9,024 bases of DNA from Candidatus Hydrogenedens sp. (GCA_020216745.1 JAIWNQ010000294.1:1-9024); one strand, 5' to 3'; positions 1 to 7,069 are shown, numbered from the stretch's first letter. Notes: generated by a model not told the origin, from the sequence alone. Numbers and translations are program-made.

Positions 1-209
1 TTTTTATTTTGAATTTATTTTGTTATCAAACTCCTATTATATATTTTATTTTAAGTTCTATCCTACCAAAATAAAAACTAAAATTCAACTTTAAATATCA
101 TCTTTTTTAATTAATTTTTTTAATCCTCATAAAAAAATATTCATAGTACCCCAGCCACTCCTGCGTGTGTTTTTTACTTTACAATTACATACGGCAAAGG
201 ACATTTAAC

Positions 210-235
210 CACAGAGTGCACAGAGAACCACAGAG
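210..235 (+). repeat. Triple CACAGAG direct repeat
   Basis: CACAGAG occurs three times, starting at 210, 219 and 229, so the units are spaced 9 and 10 bases apart. The right-hand repeat carries the same three units in reverse complement (CTCTGTG at 8775, 8785 and 8794) with identical spacing. Spacing near one helical turn would put the three units on one face of the DNA, which would suit protein binding, but that is only inference. Confidence 0.75.
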
Positions 236-297
236 TTTTCTCAATTCTTTCCTCAGTGTCCTCTATGATTTACTTATTTCTAAAGGTATAATGTAGT

Positions 298-315
298 GGG
301 AGCATCCCTGCTCCC
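298..315 (+). other. Conserved stem-loop inside left repeat
   Basis: GGGAGCATCCCTGCTCCC is a perfect 7-bp stem with a 4-base loop. The right repeat holds its exact reverse complement at 8685-8702 although the surrounding bases differ. Read from larC, the hairpin is preceded, not followed, by a T-run, so it is not a textbook intrinsic terminator for that gene. Confidence 0.7.
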
Positions 316-448
316 TTAAAAAAATGAATTTTGTTCACTGCAAATGATGGTTGTAGTGTAATCAATCCATTCGGTAGTAGGGATAATCCCCTTACACACA
401 TTCACTTTTTAGTGCGAACGCCTGGTTCTGTAGATACTTCTTGGCAAC

Positions 449-583
449 GAAGGATATGATTTGATATGAATGATTTTTTGATATTTTACTCTTCTTTATT
501 TTGTTCTTCATTTGTAAGTTTGTGTTTTTAAACAATAGTGATAAAAATGATAAAATCTGGCGAGAGAGGGGGGTATCTTTTGA
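449..583. other. Gene-free AT-rich spacer
   Basis: This is the remainder of the stretch between the left repeat and the end of larC. It is AT-rich with many stops in all frames. I see no RNA gene and no clear terminator hairpin for larC. Confidence 0.5.
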
Positions 584-1777
584 TTATTTTAGTGTTTTTT
601 GTGCGAGGGTTATAGCATGGTGGTAAATTTCTTGTAGTGGGATGTTGTAAGTCTTTGCAATAGCATGGCATTCCTCAAATTCGGGGCTTATCTGGTATAT
701 ATTTTCGCCGAGGTACCCTATTTTGACATTTACTTTACCCCAAGGTGTCTCAACAGGTATCCATTTTCTTTCGAGTATAGTTCGCATTTCTTTTCGGTAA
801 CGAATGCCGAATGTGCTTGTCTTTTCGAAGAGGATTTGTCGCATTGCTGGAAGCAGAGATGCTTCACATAACACGGTAAGGAGATATGCAGGTCTACCCT
901 TTTTTGCAATTGTTGGGATAATGAAGGCATCACGAGCACCCGCAGAGAGTAATTCTTCAATTGCAACGGGAATGAGTTCACCGCTCATATCATCGATGTT
1001 TGTTTCAACGACCCAGATTTCTTCGGAACAACTCCGTGTTTCCTCTGGGCACTCGCCGATAAATAAGCGGAAGACATTTGCTCTATTGGGAATATCTTTT
1101 GACCCAGCTCCTGTACCTATATTTACGATGTTGAACGGTGGAACAGGTTCCCCTGTAGGTTTTGCAAAGCTATTGAGCAATACCGCTCCTGTCGGTGTTG
1201 TAAGCTCGCTATCGCATGTCCCTGTTAATATGGTGTAATTTCGAAGCAGTAAAGCGGTTGCAGGTGCAGGCACGGGTAATGTTCCATGGGCACATGTAAC
1301 CGTGCCACCTCCTGTGTTTACTACGGAGCAATATCCTTTTTGAATTTTCAAATACCACCAGCACCAATGAGCACTTACAATGTCAACAATAGCATCGATA
1401 GCACCGACTTCATGAAAATGTATTGTATCTGGGGTTGTCCCATGAACTTCTGCCTCCACCTCCGCAAGTCTTTTGAAACTTTGTAATGCTCCCTGTTTAA
1501 CTTCCTCAGGCAATTTGGATTGATGAATAATCTCTGTAATTTCTGCAAGCCCCCGATGCGGATGTGGATGTCCGTCAATTTCTTTTACCTCGACAGAAAA
1601 ATGTAATGCCCGTAGCCCATTTTTTTTAACTTCCCGTTTAGCAATTGTATAACCTTTCAGGGGCAAGCTGTTCAAAGCAGAACGAAGTTCATCAAATGGT
1701 ACACCTGTATCCAGAAATGCACCGACCAGCATATCACCGCTAATTCCTGATGAACAGTCAAAGTATGCTATCCTCAT
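584..1777 (-). CDS. larC: LarC, nickel insertion enzyme of nickel-pincer cofactor synthesis
   Basis: LarC (DUF111 family) is a cytoplasmic CTP-dependent cyclometallase. It inserts nickel into pyridinium-3,5-bisthiocarboxylic acid mononucleotide to finish the nickel-pincer cofactor of lactate racemase and related enzymes. At 397 residues it spans the whole family, in one frame; Lactobacillus plantarum needs a frameshift to join LarC1 and LarC2. Visible family signatures are the N-terminal YFDCSSGISGDM (5-16), a His-rich stretch with H70, H72 and H74, HFHEVGAID (120-128), CAHGTLPVPAPAT (162-174), TTPTGA (193-198), ETNIDDMSGE (258-267) and KKGRP (292-296). The start has an AAGG about 10 bases upstream. 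It lies 63 bp downstream of larB on the same strand, so co-transcription is likely. Odd: residues 137-141 read HWCWW where relatives have a small or aliphatic segment, which may mark a local frame disturbance. Family assignment is confident. Confidence 0.93.
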   Translation of the reverse strand: MRIAYFDCSSGISGDMLVGAFLDTGVPFDELRSALNSLPLKGYTIAKREVKKNGLRALHFSVEVKEIDGHPHPHRGLAEITEIIHQSKLPEEVKQGALQSFKRLAEVEAEVHGTTPDTIHFHEVGAIDAIVDIVSAHWCWWYLKIQKGYCSVVNTGGGTVTCAHGTLPVPAPATALLLRNYTILTGTCDSELTTPTGAVLLNSFAKPTGEPVPPFNIVNIGTGAGSKDIPNRANVFRLFIGECPEETRSCSEEIWVVETNIDDMSGELIPVAIEELLSAGARDAFIIPTIAKKGRPAYLLTVLCEASLLPAMRQILFEKTSTFGIRYRKEMRTILERKWIPVETPWGKVNVKIGYLGENIYQISPEFEECHAIAKTYNIPLQEIYHHAITLAQKTLK

Positions 1778-1840
1778 TCAAAATTACCTTATCTGACAAA
1801 ATTTTTTATGACATTTATTCCTCTATGAGCAAATATATTT

Positions 1841-2617
1841 TTATTCACAAACAGGTGAAACTAATTGATGTATGGTCACTGCAAATGTTCCTGCCCCGAA
1901 ACCATTATCAATATTCACAACCGCAAGCCCTGAGGCACATGTATTCAGCATTCCTAAAAGGGCAGATACTCCCTTAAAATTTGTGCCATAACCAATGCTG
2001 GTTGGCACTCCAATAACGGGCTTATTCACTAACCCAGCGACAACGCTGGGTAATGCACCTTCCATTCCAGCACAGACAATAATCGCTACCGATTCTCGTA
2101 TTTTTGGTAACTGGTCAAACAGTCGATGTATTCCCGCAACGCCGACGTCATAAATCCGTTCGACACGAGAACCATAAGTATCGCAGGTAATACTTGCCTC
2201 CTCCGCTACGGGGGTATCACCTGTTCCAGCAGACACAACCGCAATGTAGCCTTCACGATAACGGATAGGTTTGGAAATAACTCGGAATGCTTGAGCCAGT
2301 TCAACGTATTCCGCCTGTGGTATCTCACGCTTCACTATTTCAAAAATATCCTTACTACACCGTGTTGCAAGTATATTTGTTTCATGAGATAGCATCGCTT
2401 TACAAATGCGAATAATCTGCTCCGCTGTTTTCCCAGGACAAAATATTGTTTCAGGAAATCCCTTACGTAATGGGCGATGATGGTCTACCTTTGCATCATA
2501 TAAATTTTCGTAAGGAACAAATCTTAATTTCTCTATTGCTTCATCAATAGTAATCTTTCCTTGCTGAATCTCTGTGAGTATTTCTTTAATAGTTTTTGGT
2601 TCCATTATTATTATCAT
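1841..2617 (-). CDS. larB: LarB, pyridinium-3,5-biscarboxylic acid mononucleotide synthase
   Basis: LarB carries out the first committed step of nickel-pincer cofactor synthesis. It carboxylates the pyridinium ring of nicotinic acid adenine dinucleotide and hydrolyses its phosphoanhydride. The protein has a short helical N-terminal part followed by a PurE-like (AIR carboxylase) domain from about residue 120 to the end. Signatures are VSAGTGDTPVAEEA (128-141), CAGMEGALPSVVAGL (182-196), VIGVPTSIGYG (201-211) and VVNIDNGFGAG (233-243). C227 falls where L. plantarum LarB has its substrate-binding cysteine (C221), allowing for the longer N-terminus. Length (258) is near the family norm. The start is uncertain: an AGGGA lies directly against the first ATG (too close) and about 12 bases before a second ATG at 2605, which would give 254 residues. 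It is the upstream gene of a larB-larC unit; larE is not in the window. Confidence 0.93.
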   Translation of the reverse strand: MIIIMEPKTIKEILTEIQQGKITIDEAIEKLRFVPYENLYDAKVDHHRPLRKGFPETIFCPGKTAEQIIRICKAMLSHETNILATRCSKDIFEIVKREIPQAEYVELAQAFRVISKPIRYREGYIAVVSAGTGDTPVAEEASITCDTYGSRVERIYDVGVAGIHRLFDQLPKIRESVAIIVCAGMEGALPSVVAGLVNKPVIGVPTSIGYGTNFKGVSALLGMLNTCASGLAVVNIDNGFGAGTFAVTIHQLVSPVCE

Positions 2618-2757
2618 TCCCTATCTTAACCACATAAGAGAATAACAAATTTTTATATACCGTTGCACAACAAACATCCGCTTGAAATAATTTCACTCGT
2701 TGACTTAACATAAAGAAGTAAATAAACCAATCATAAGGAAAAAATTCTTTATAGATA
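2618..2757. promoter_or_regulatory. Divergent control region between larB and importer operon
   Basis: These 140 bp must contain promoters for both directions. On the plus strand TTGAAA (2682-2687) and TAACAT (2706-2711) are separated by 18 bases, a weak sigma-70-like pair, with AAGGA at 2735-2739 further on. On the minus strand TTGTGC (2670-2665) and TGTTAT (2647-2642) are separated by 17 bases, also weak. The AAGGA lies 18 bases from the importer ATG at 2758, longer than ideal. I see no strong operator palindrome. The region's role is secure from gene layout; the individual boxes are tentative. Confidence 0.4.
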
Positions 2758-5223
2758 ATGAGAACCAAAGGTAGCAATATATATAAACAACTATTGGCAA
2801 TAAGAAATAGCTTATTTCCTATTCTTGTCTTTACTACTTTCATTTTAACATGCACAATTTCAGCTGAGGATACCGTTCGGCTTTACTATTGGGGTAATGA
2901 GTTGGATTTCTTCGTTGGGGAAATGGTGCGTGACTTTGAACACCTTTACAATGGTATCAACAGAAAACCGAAGATAAAAGTAGTCATGGGGCAAAGTGCA
3001 TCACTCAATAAGACAGATGACCCACAACGACTACTTTGTGCAGTGGCAGGAGGAGACCCACCTGATGTCGTATTTTTCGACCGATTCGCAGTAGCACAAT
3101 GGGCTTCACGCGGTGCATTTTTATGTTTGCAAAATTTCTATGAAGAAGACCTAAAAGAACGTCCAGATGACCCATGGACACTCAAAGAAGAATATTTCTT
3201 TCCACCATGCTGGAAGGAAAGTCAATATGAAGGCAAATTATATGCAATCCCATGTGATACAGATAATCGTGGGTTATACTACAATCTTGACCTCCTCGAA
3301 AAATATGCAGAACAACTTAAAGCCATTGGCTGTGTTGACCCTAATGACCCCAATAAAGTTGGACCACCACGCACATGGGAACAATTAAAAAAAGCATCTG
3401 TCATCATGACCGAGAAAGATGCCAGAGGTGATATTAAACAGATAGGCTTTATTCCTAACTTCGGCAATTCATGGCTCTATATCTATGGATGGCTCAATGG
3501 CGGTGAATTTATGAGCCCCGACGGTAAAATCTGCACTCTAAATAGCAAAGAAATCGTAGAAGCATTAGCCTACATGTCAGAATTATATGATATTATGGGC
3601 GGAGCTGATAAAGTTATGGCGTTTCAGTCCTCAATGTTAATAGGCGACCTTGACCCCTTTGTTGCAGGAAAGGTTGCAATGAAAATAGACGGTGACTTCG
3701 CAATGATTCCCATTGCCAATTCTCGACGTTCCATGCGATTCGGCGTTGTCCCTGCTCCCGCACCAGAGGGAAAACCACGAATTGGATGGACTGGCGGTTT
3801 CTCTTATGTTATCCCCGCAACAGCACGACATCCCAAAGAAGCCTGGCTATTCATCAAATATCTCATGTCAAAACGTGCTATACAAATACGAAATAATGCA
3901 GAAGCAGAAAAAGTGAAAGGTTCCGGTGCCATTTTTATACCACGGATGAGTGCTCGTAGCGACCTAACACAATGGATTATGGAACATTATCTATATTCTG
4001 ACCCATCCATCGAAAATACATTCAAGCAATCTATGCAAACTTTCGTATCCATGATGCCCGAAGCAAAGTATCGACCAGTTACACCTGTTGGACAATTGCT
4101 CTGGAATGAACATGTTCGAGCTATGTGGGAAGGTATCTATAAAAAATATAGCCCCGATTATCTTGAAAATGCTAAACAAGCATTAGACCGAAGTACCCAA
4201 ATCGTCCAGCGAGAATTAGACCGTATCCATAAACCCAAATACCACCCTACAATTTCATGGACACCTATTGTAATTGTGTATATTATTATAATACTCATTA
4301 TTATTACTATAATTACTTACATTTTGTTCAAAAGGTCAAGTGCTAAAGGATATTTTAGAAAAGAATATTATGCAGGTTATTTCTTTGCAAGCCCTTGGTT
4401 CTTAGGTTTCCTTATTTTTGGTGGGGGTCCATTGTTATTTTCATTCATTATGAGTTTTTGTAATTATGATGTGCTTTCTCCGCCGAAATGGGTCGGATTT
4501 GAAAACTACCGATTCATGATAAGCGACCCTCTATTTTATAAGTCATTGTGGAATACAATTTATATGACCATAGGTGTGCCATTAGGTATGATTGTAAGTT
4601 TAGCCATCGCCTTATTATTGCAACGGGAATGGAAAGGCATGGCAACGTATCGGACTATATTTTATCTCCCAGCAATTATGCCTGGCGTCGCTGCGTCCAT
4701 TTTATGGTTATGGATTTTTAATCCTCAGGAAGGGATGATGAATGCAGTTCTTACCAAAGTAGGCATAGTAGGTCCTAATTGGCTTCAGGACCCTAATTGG
4801 TCTAAACCAGCCCTTATTATCATGGGGGTATGGTCTTCAGGTGGTAGTATGATTATCTGGTTGGCAGGTTTGAAGACGATACCAGTGCAACTTTATGAAG
4901 CGGCGGAGATTGATGGTGCTGGTGCTATCCGTAAATTTTTCTACATTACTTTACCTATGTTAAGCCCTTACATTCTGTTTAATCTTATTATGGGGTTCAT
5001 TGGTACTTTCCAGATTTTCACTCAGGCATTTATCATGACTCAAGGTGGTCCCGTAGACTCAACTTTATTCTATGCGTATTACCTTTTCAATAACGGTTTC
5101 CAATATCTTCGCATGGGATATGCCTCAGCGTTAGCATGGATTTTATTTGGTATTATACTTGTTTTGACTATATTACAATTGAAAGTATCGCAAAAGTGGG
5201 TTTATTATGAACGTGAGCAATAA
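2758..5223 (+). CDS. Solute-binding protein fused to MalF-type ABC permease
   Basis: One 821-residue protein appears to carry two parts of a carbohydrate-type ABC importer. Residues 1-36 look like a signal peptide or N-terminal anchor (basic start, hydrophobic core, ISA before EDT). Residues about 37-490 resemble a family-1 extracellular solute-binding protein: AGGDPPDVVFFDRF (97-110), LYAIPCDTDNRGLYYN (161-176), AMKIDGDFAM (307-316), and GWTGGFSYVIP followed by HPKEAWLFIKYLM (343-370). Residues about 501-524 form a very hydrophobic Ile-rich membrane segment. Residues about 537-812 are a MalF-type permease with several membrane helices and an EAA loop, EAAEIDGAG ending in ITLP (714-733), the docking site for the ATPase. 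Normally these are two genes; no stop or frame break lies between them here. The next gene overlaps by 17 bp and encodes the partner permease. The substrate cannot be read from the sequence; sugar or oligosaccharide is the family expectation. No good ribosome binding site sits at standard distance from the ATG. Confidence 0.9.
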   Translation: MRTKGSNIYKQLLAIRNSLFPILVFTTFILTCTISAEDTVRLYYWGNELDFFVGEMVRDFEHLYNGINRKPKIKVVMGQSASLNKTDDPQRLLCAVAGGDPPDVVFFDRFAVAQWASRGAFLCLQNFYEEDLKERPDDPWTLKEEYFFPPCWKESQYEGKLYAIPCDTDNRGLYYNLDLLEKYAEQLKAIGCVDPNDPNKVGPPRTWEQLKKASVIMTEKDARGDIKQIGFIPNFGNSWLYIYGWLNGGEFMSPDGKICTLNSKEIVEALAYMSELYDIMGGADKVMAFQSSMLIGDLDPFVAGKVAMKIDGDFAMIPIANSRRSMRFGVVPAPAPEGKPRIGWTGGFSYVIPATARHPKEAWLFIKYLMSKRAIQIRNNAEAEKVKGSGAIFIPRMSARSDLTQWIMEHYLYSDPSIENTFKQSMQTFVSMMPEAKYRPVTPVGQLLWNEHVRAMWEGIYKKYSPDYLENAKQALDRSTQIVQRELDRIHKPKYHPTISWTPIVIVYIIIILIIITIITYILFKRSSAKGYFRKEYYAGYFFASPWFLGFLIFGGGPLLFSFIMSFCNYDVLSPPKWVGFENYRFMISDPLFYKSLWNTIYMTIGVPLGMIVSLAIALLLQREWKGMATYRTIFYLPAIMPGVAASILWLWIFNPQEGMMNAVLTKVGIVGPNWLQDPNWSKPALIIMGVWSSGGSMIIWLAGLKTIPVQLYEAAEIDGAGAIRKFFYITLPMLSPYILFNLIMGFIGTFQIFTQAFIMTQGGPVDSTLFYAYYLFNNGFQYLRMGYASALAWILFGIILVLTILQLKVSQKWVYYEREQ

Positions 5224-6898
5224 GCAAATTATCAAAATATGGCGATGGTTTCGCTTTGGTATCTATCATTGTCTCCTTCTATTAGGTGCCATTATGTTTT
5301 CTGCTCCGTTCGTATGGCTTATAGGAACGAGTTTTAAGTCGCCTGATGAACTTTATCCACCGAGCTGGTTTCCTCCTATCCCTGCACATGTGATAACATC
5401 ACCCTATTTTGGAGCAAACGCGAATGAACTACCTATCCAACCTGTGGATGTTGATGATGAACGGTGGAAAACCTTTCTGGAAATAGGGCGAGATGCAGTT
5501 AAACAACGATTATACCTAATAAAAAACGATATTCCAGAATTTATCAAGCCTTATCTCAATGAACCGACCCTTACGGATGTTATCCTTGGTAGTCTATTTC
5601 GGAGAATGCCGAAAGAATTATGGAGTGATGAGCCTGAAAAATTTAGCACATGGATTTCTAATGAAATAAATATGGATACTGTAATAAATAATTTTGATAT
5701 CGTTTATCGTCGTGTCGCAGTCGGAGAACTGTTAATAAAAACATGGGATGCGGAAACGTTTCGCATCGGAGATGCGGAAACATTACAATGGCACATTTAT
5801 GGGACATGTGCTCAATTGGTGCCTCGACTAAGCTACTTCAGTCGGAAAGGGATTGAAATTCATTACGATTTTTCGAAAAGTAGCGAATTCACTATCGAAA
5901 CAGTTGCAGATTGCAATATCTCCGCAGAGGACTTTAAAAAATTACGGCTTGGCTTACGAGGCGATAAGTCTTGGTTTACAGTCCTTGCAACTATTGACAT
6001 CGGCGGAAAACGGTTTCAATCAACAGAGGCAGTATATCTCCAGTATGACCAGTGGCAAGATTGTCTTTGGCAAGTCGCAAGTGATGAAGATAAAAGTATT
6101 ATGATGAAAAGTTGGTATACAGTAAAACAAATAGGCGATGCAACTGAAACCCCAAAAGATAAAATTCGGCTTCGCTTACACATAAAGAAAATTTCATATC
6201 CTATGGTTCTTGCTCGTAAAGCATGGGGTAATTATCGGGAAGTGCTAAGGGAAATACCACTCAAGAACTATGTTTATAACAGTCTGTTCTTGGTGGTAAT
6301 GAATATCATAGGGCAGGTTTTTTCAGCATCGTTTGTAGCATACGCATTTGCAAGACTTCGCTGGCCTGGACGAGATTATTATTTTATCCTTATTTTAGCA
6401 ACATTAATGATACCCGCACAGGTAACACTGGTTCCTGCCTTTTTAATCTGGAAAACATTAGGATTGTATAACACGTTAGTGCCTTTATGGGCAAGTTCTT
6501 TCTTTGGCAATGCTTTCTTTATTTTCCTGCTTCGACAGTTCATGTTAAGCATACCGAGAGATTTAGAGGATAGTGCGTTAATCGATGGATGCAGTTACTT
6601 AGGGATATACCGACATGTCATTTTACCTCTAATCAAGCCAGCATTAGCCACGGTTGCCATCTTTACCTTCCTATGGGTTTGGAATGATTTCATGGGACCT
6701 TTAGTATTCCTAACCGACCAGGAAAAATACCCGCTGAGTTTGGGACTTTTTGCTTTACATGCAATGTTAATATGGTTTGCTCGATTCGAGTTAATGATGT
6801 CAGCATCTGTATTAATGACACTTCCAGTCATTGCTTTGTTTTTCTTTGCTCAACGACAGTTTATTCAGGGAATTACCTTGACTGGAATGAAGGGATAA
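5207..6898 (+). CDS. MalG-type ABC permease with large extracytoplasmic insert
   Basis: This is the second inner-membrane permease of the importer. It starts inside the end of the upstream gene (17-bp overlap, weak ribosome binding site), so translational coupling is likely. A first membrane helix lies at about residues 18-42 and ends in GTSFKSPDELYP, typical of MalG proteins. The usual second helix follows only at about 355-380 (NYVYNSLFLVV onward). Helices then run to the C-terminus with an EAA loop, EDSALIDG ending in ILP (454-474). Family members are usually about 270-300 residues; this one has 563. The extra block, about 68-340, should face the periplasm: its first part looks helical and 180-330 is rich in alternating strands and aromatic residues, suggesting a beta-sandwich. 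I do not recognise the domain. By analogy with the different periplasmic loop of E. coli MalF, it may contact the binding domain or sugar. Confidence 0.88.
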   Translation: MNVSNKQIIKIWRWFRFGIYHCLLLLGAIMFSAPFVWLIGTSFKSPDELYPPSWFPPIPAHVITSPYFGANANELPIQPVDVDDERWKTFLEIGRDAVKQRLYLIKNDIPEFIKPYLNEPTLTDVILGSLFRRMPKELWSDEPEKFSTWISNEINMDTVINNFDIVYRRVAVGELLIKTWDAETFRIGDAETLQWHIYGTCAQLVPRLSYFSRKGIEIHYDFSKSSEFTIETVADCNISAEDFKKLRLGLRGDKSWFTVLATIDIGGKRFQSTEAVYLQYDQWQDCLWQVASDEDKSIMMKSWYTVKQIGDATETPKDKIRLRLHIKKISYPMVLARKAWGNYREVLREIPLKNYVYNSLFLVVMNIIGQVFSASFVAYAFARLRWPGRDYYFILILATLMIPAQVTLVPAFLIWKTLGLYNTLVPLWASSFFGNAFFIFLLRQFMLSIPRDLEDSALIDGCSYLGIYRHVILPLIKPALATVAIFTFLWVWNDFMGPLVFLTDQEKYPLSLGLFALHAMLIWFARFELMMSASVLMTLPVIALFFFAQRQFIQGITLTGMKG

Positions 6899-6933
6899 CT
6901 TGTAAGTGTTTAATAAATAATTAGTTAACAAAA

Positions 6934-6949
6934 TGTTTCATGTGAAACA
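6934..6949 (+). promoter_or_regulatory. parS-like palindrome, site 1
   Basis: TGTTTCATGTGAAACA differs at one position from the chromosomal parS consensus TGTTNCACGTGAAACA bound by ParB/Spo0J. With flanking bases the arms are ATGTTTCA and TGAAACAT around a central TG (6933-6950), so the site is a perfect 8-bp inverted repeat with a two-base centre. A near-identical site lies 90 bp downstream. It could instead be an operator, because it covers the -35 position of the promoter whose -10 box is at 6960-6965. Confidence 0.65.
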
Positions 6950-6959
6950 TGCAGGTATA

Positions 6960-6965
6960 TATAAT
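6960..6965 (+). promoter_or_regulatory. Consensus -10 box upstream of phospholipase-like gene
   Basis: TATAAT matches the sigma-70 -10 consensus in an otherwise gene-free stretch upstream of the 7070 start. No good -35 is found at 16-18 bases; that position is taken by the parS-like site 1. If used, transcription would begin near 6972 and give a leader of about 100 bases containing site 2. A poor -35 with an overlapping palindrome would fit regulated initiation, but this is inference. Confidence 0.45.
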
Positions 6966-6967
6966 AG

Positions 6968-7008
6968 GGTAAATGTTATGAGACAATGCCCCTATTGTAT
7001 TATTTACC
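6968..7008 (+). other. Possible leader stem-loop
   Basis: GGTAAAT (6968-6974) pairs with ATTTACC (7002-7008). Inside it ACAAT (6983-6987) pairs with ATTGT (6994-6998). An alternative pairing is ATAGGG (6964-6969) with CCCTAT (6990-6995). These would be competing structures in the presumed leader. There is no terminating U-run after them. The pairs are short enough to arise by chance in AT-rich DNA. Confidence 0.25.
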
Positions 7009-7023
7009 AGAAACTTATGAAAA

Positions 7024-7039
7024 TGTTCCATGTGAAACA
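7024..7039 (+). promoter_or_regulatory. parS-like palindrome, site 2
   Basis: TGTTCCATGTGAAACA is also one base from the parS consensus TGTTNCACGTGAAACA, and the deviating base is the same as in site 1 (T for C in the centre). It is in the same orientation as site 1 and exactly 90 bp from it, and ends 18 bases before the AGGAG ribosome binding site. The shared deviation points to one binding protein for both sites. Confidence 0.65.
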
Positions 7040-7057
7040 AACAGAAAAGTTTTTATT

Positions 7058-7062
7058 AGGAG
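7058..7062 (+). promoter_or_regulatory. Ribosome binding site fixing the 7070 start
   Basis: AGGAG lies 7 bases before the ATG at 7070. The same frame stays open to an earlier ATG at 6986, but that one has no such site and would put 28 charged and polar residues ahead of the signal peptide, so 7070 is preferred. Confidence 0.8.
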
Positions 7063-7069
7063 AAAAATT

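Larger units (their letters stand above)
59..448 (+). repeat. Left copy of a ~390-bp long inverted repeat
   Basis: Read on the plus strand, this stretch matches the reverse complement of 8552-8950 almost throughout, with scattered substitutions and one length difference of roughly 10 bases in the middle (around 250-285). The conserved blocks include the CCAAAATAAAAA region near 66, TATTCATAGTA near 140, the triple CACAGAG block at 210-235, AAAGGTATAATGTA near 283, a perfect hairpin at 298-315, GTAGTGTAATCAATCCATTC near 353-372, and TTCTGTAGATACTT near 425. It contains no coding frame worth reporting. It lies just past the 3' end of larC, so relative to larC transcription it has the same orientation as the right copy has relative to the phospholipase-like gene. 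The CACAGAG block resembles a dispersed intergenic repeat common in environmental bacterial genomes; that identification is from memory, not a search. No transposase is present. Confidence 0.85.

Noticed and set aside
210..235. CACAGAG units as a CRISPR array
   Set aside because: The units are 7 bases long with 2-3 base gaps; there are no spacers of CRISPR length and no cas genes.
298..315. Hairpin as an intrinsic terminator for larC
   Set aside because: On the minus strand the T-run lies before the hairpin rather than after it, and the hairpin is about 270 bases past the stop codon.
59..448. Terminal inverted repeat of a classical insertion sequence
   Set aside because: The repeat is far longer than typical insertion-sequence ends, the copies have diverged, and no transposase gene or remnant lies inside the block.
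804..1238. Open frame of 144 codons on the plus strand
   Set aside because: It lies wholly inside larC on the opposite strand, resembles no family I know, and larC has strong family motifs in its own frame.
2586..2855. Open frame of 89 codons on the minus strand across the divergent promoter region
   Set aside because: It overlaps the starts of both larB and the importer gene, has no ribosome binding site that I can see, and reads as AT-rich noise with hydrophobic codons.
6986..7069. Longer N-terminus for the phospholipase-like protein, starting at the ATG at 6986
   Set aside because: It lacks a ribosome binding site, overlaps parS-like site 2, and would place 28 mostly polar residues before a clear signal peptide. 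The ATG at 7070 has AGGAG at good spacing.
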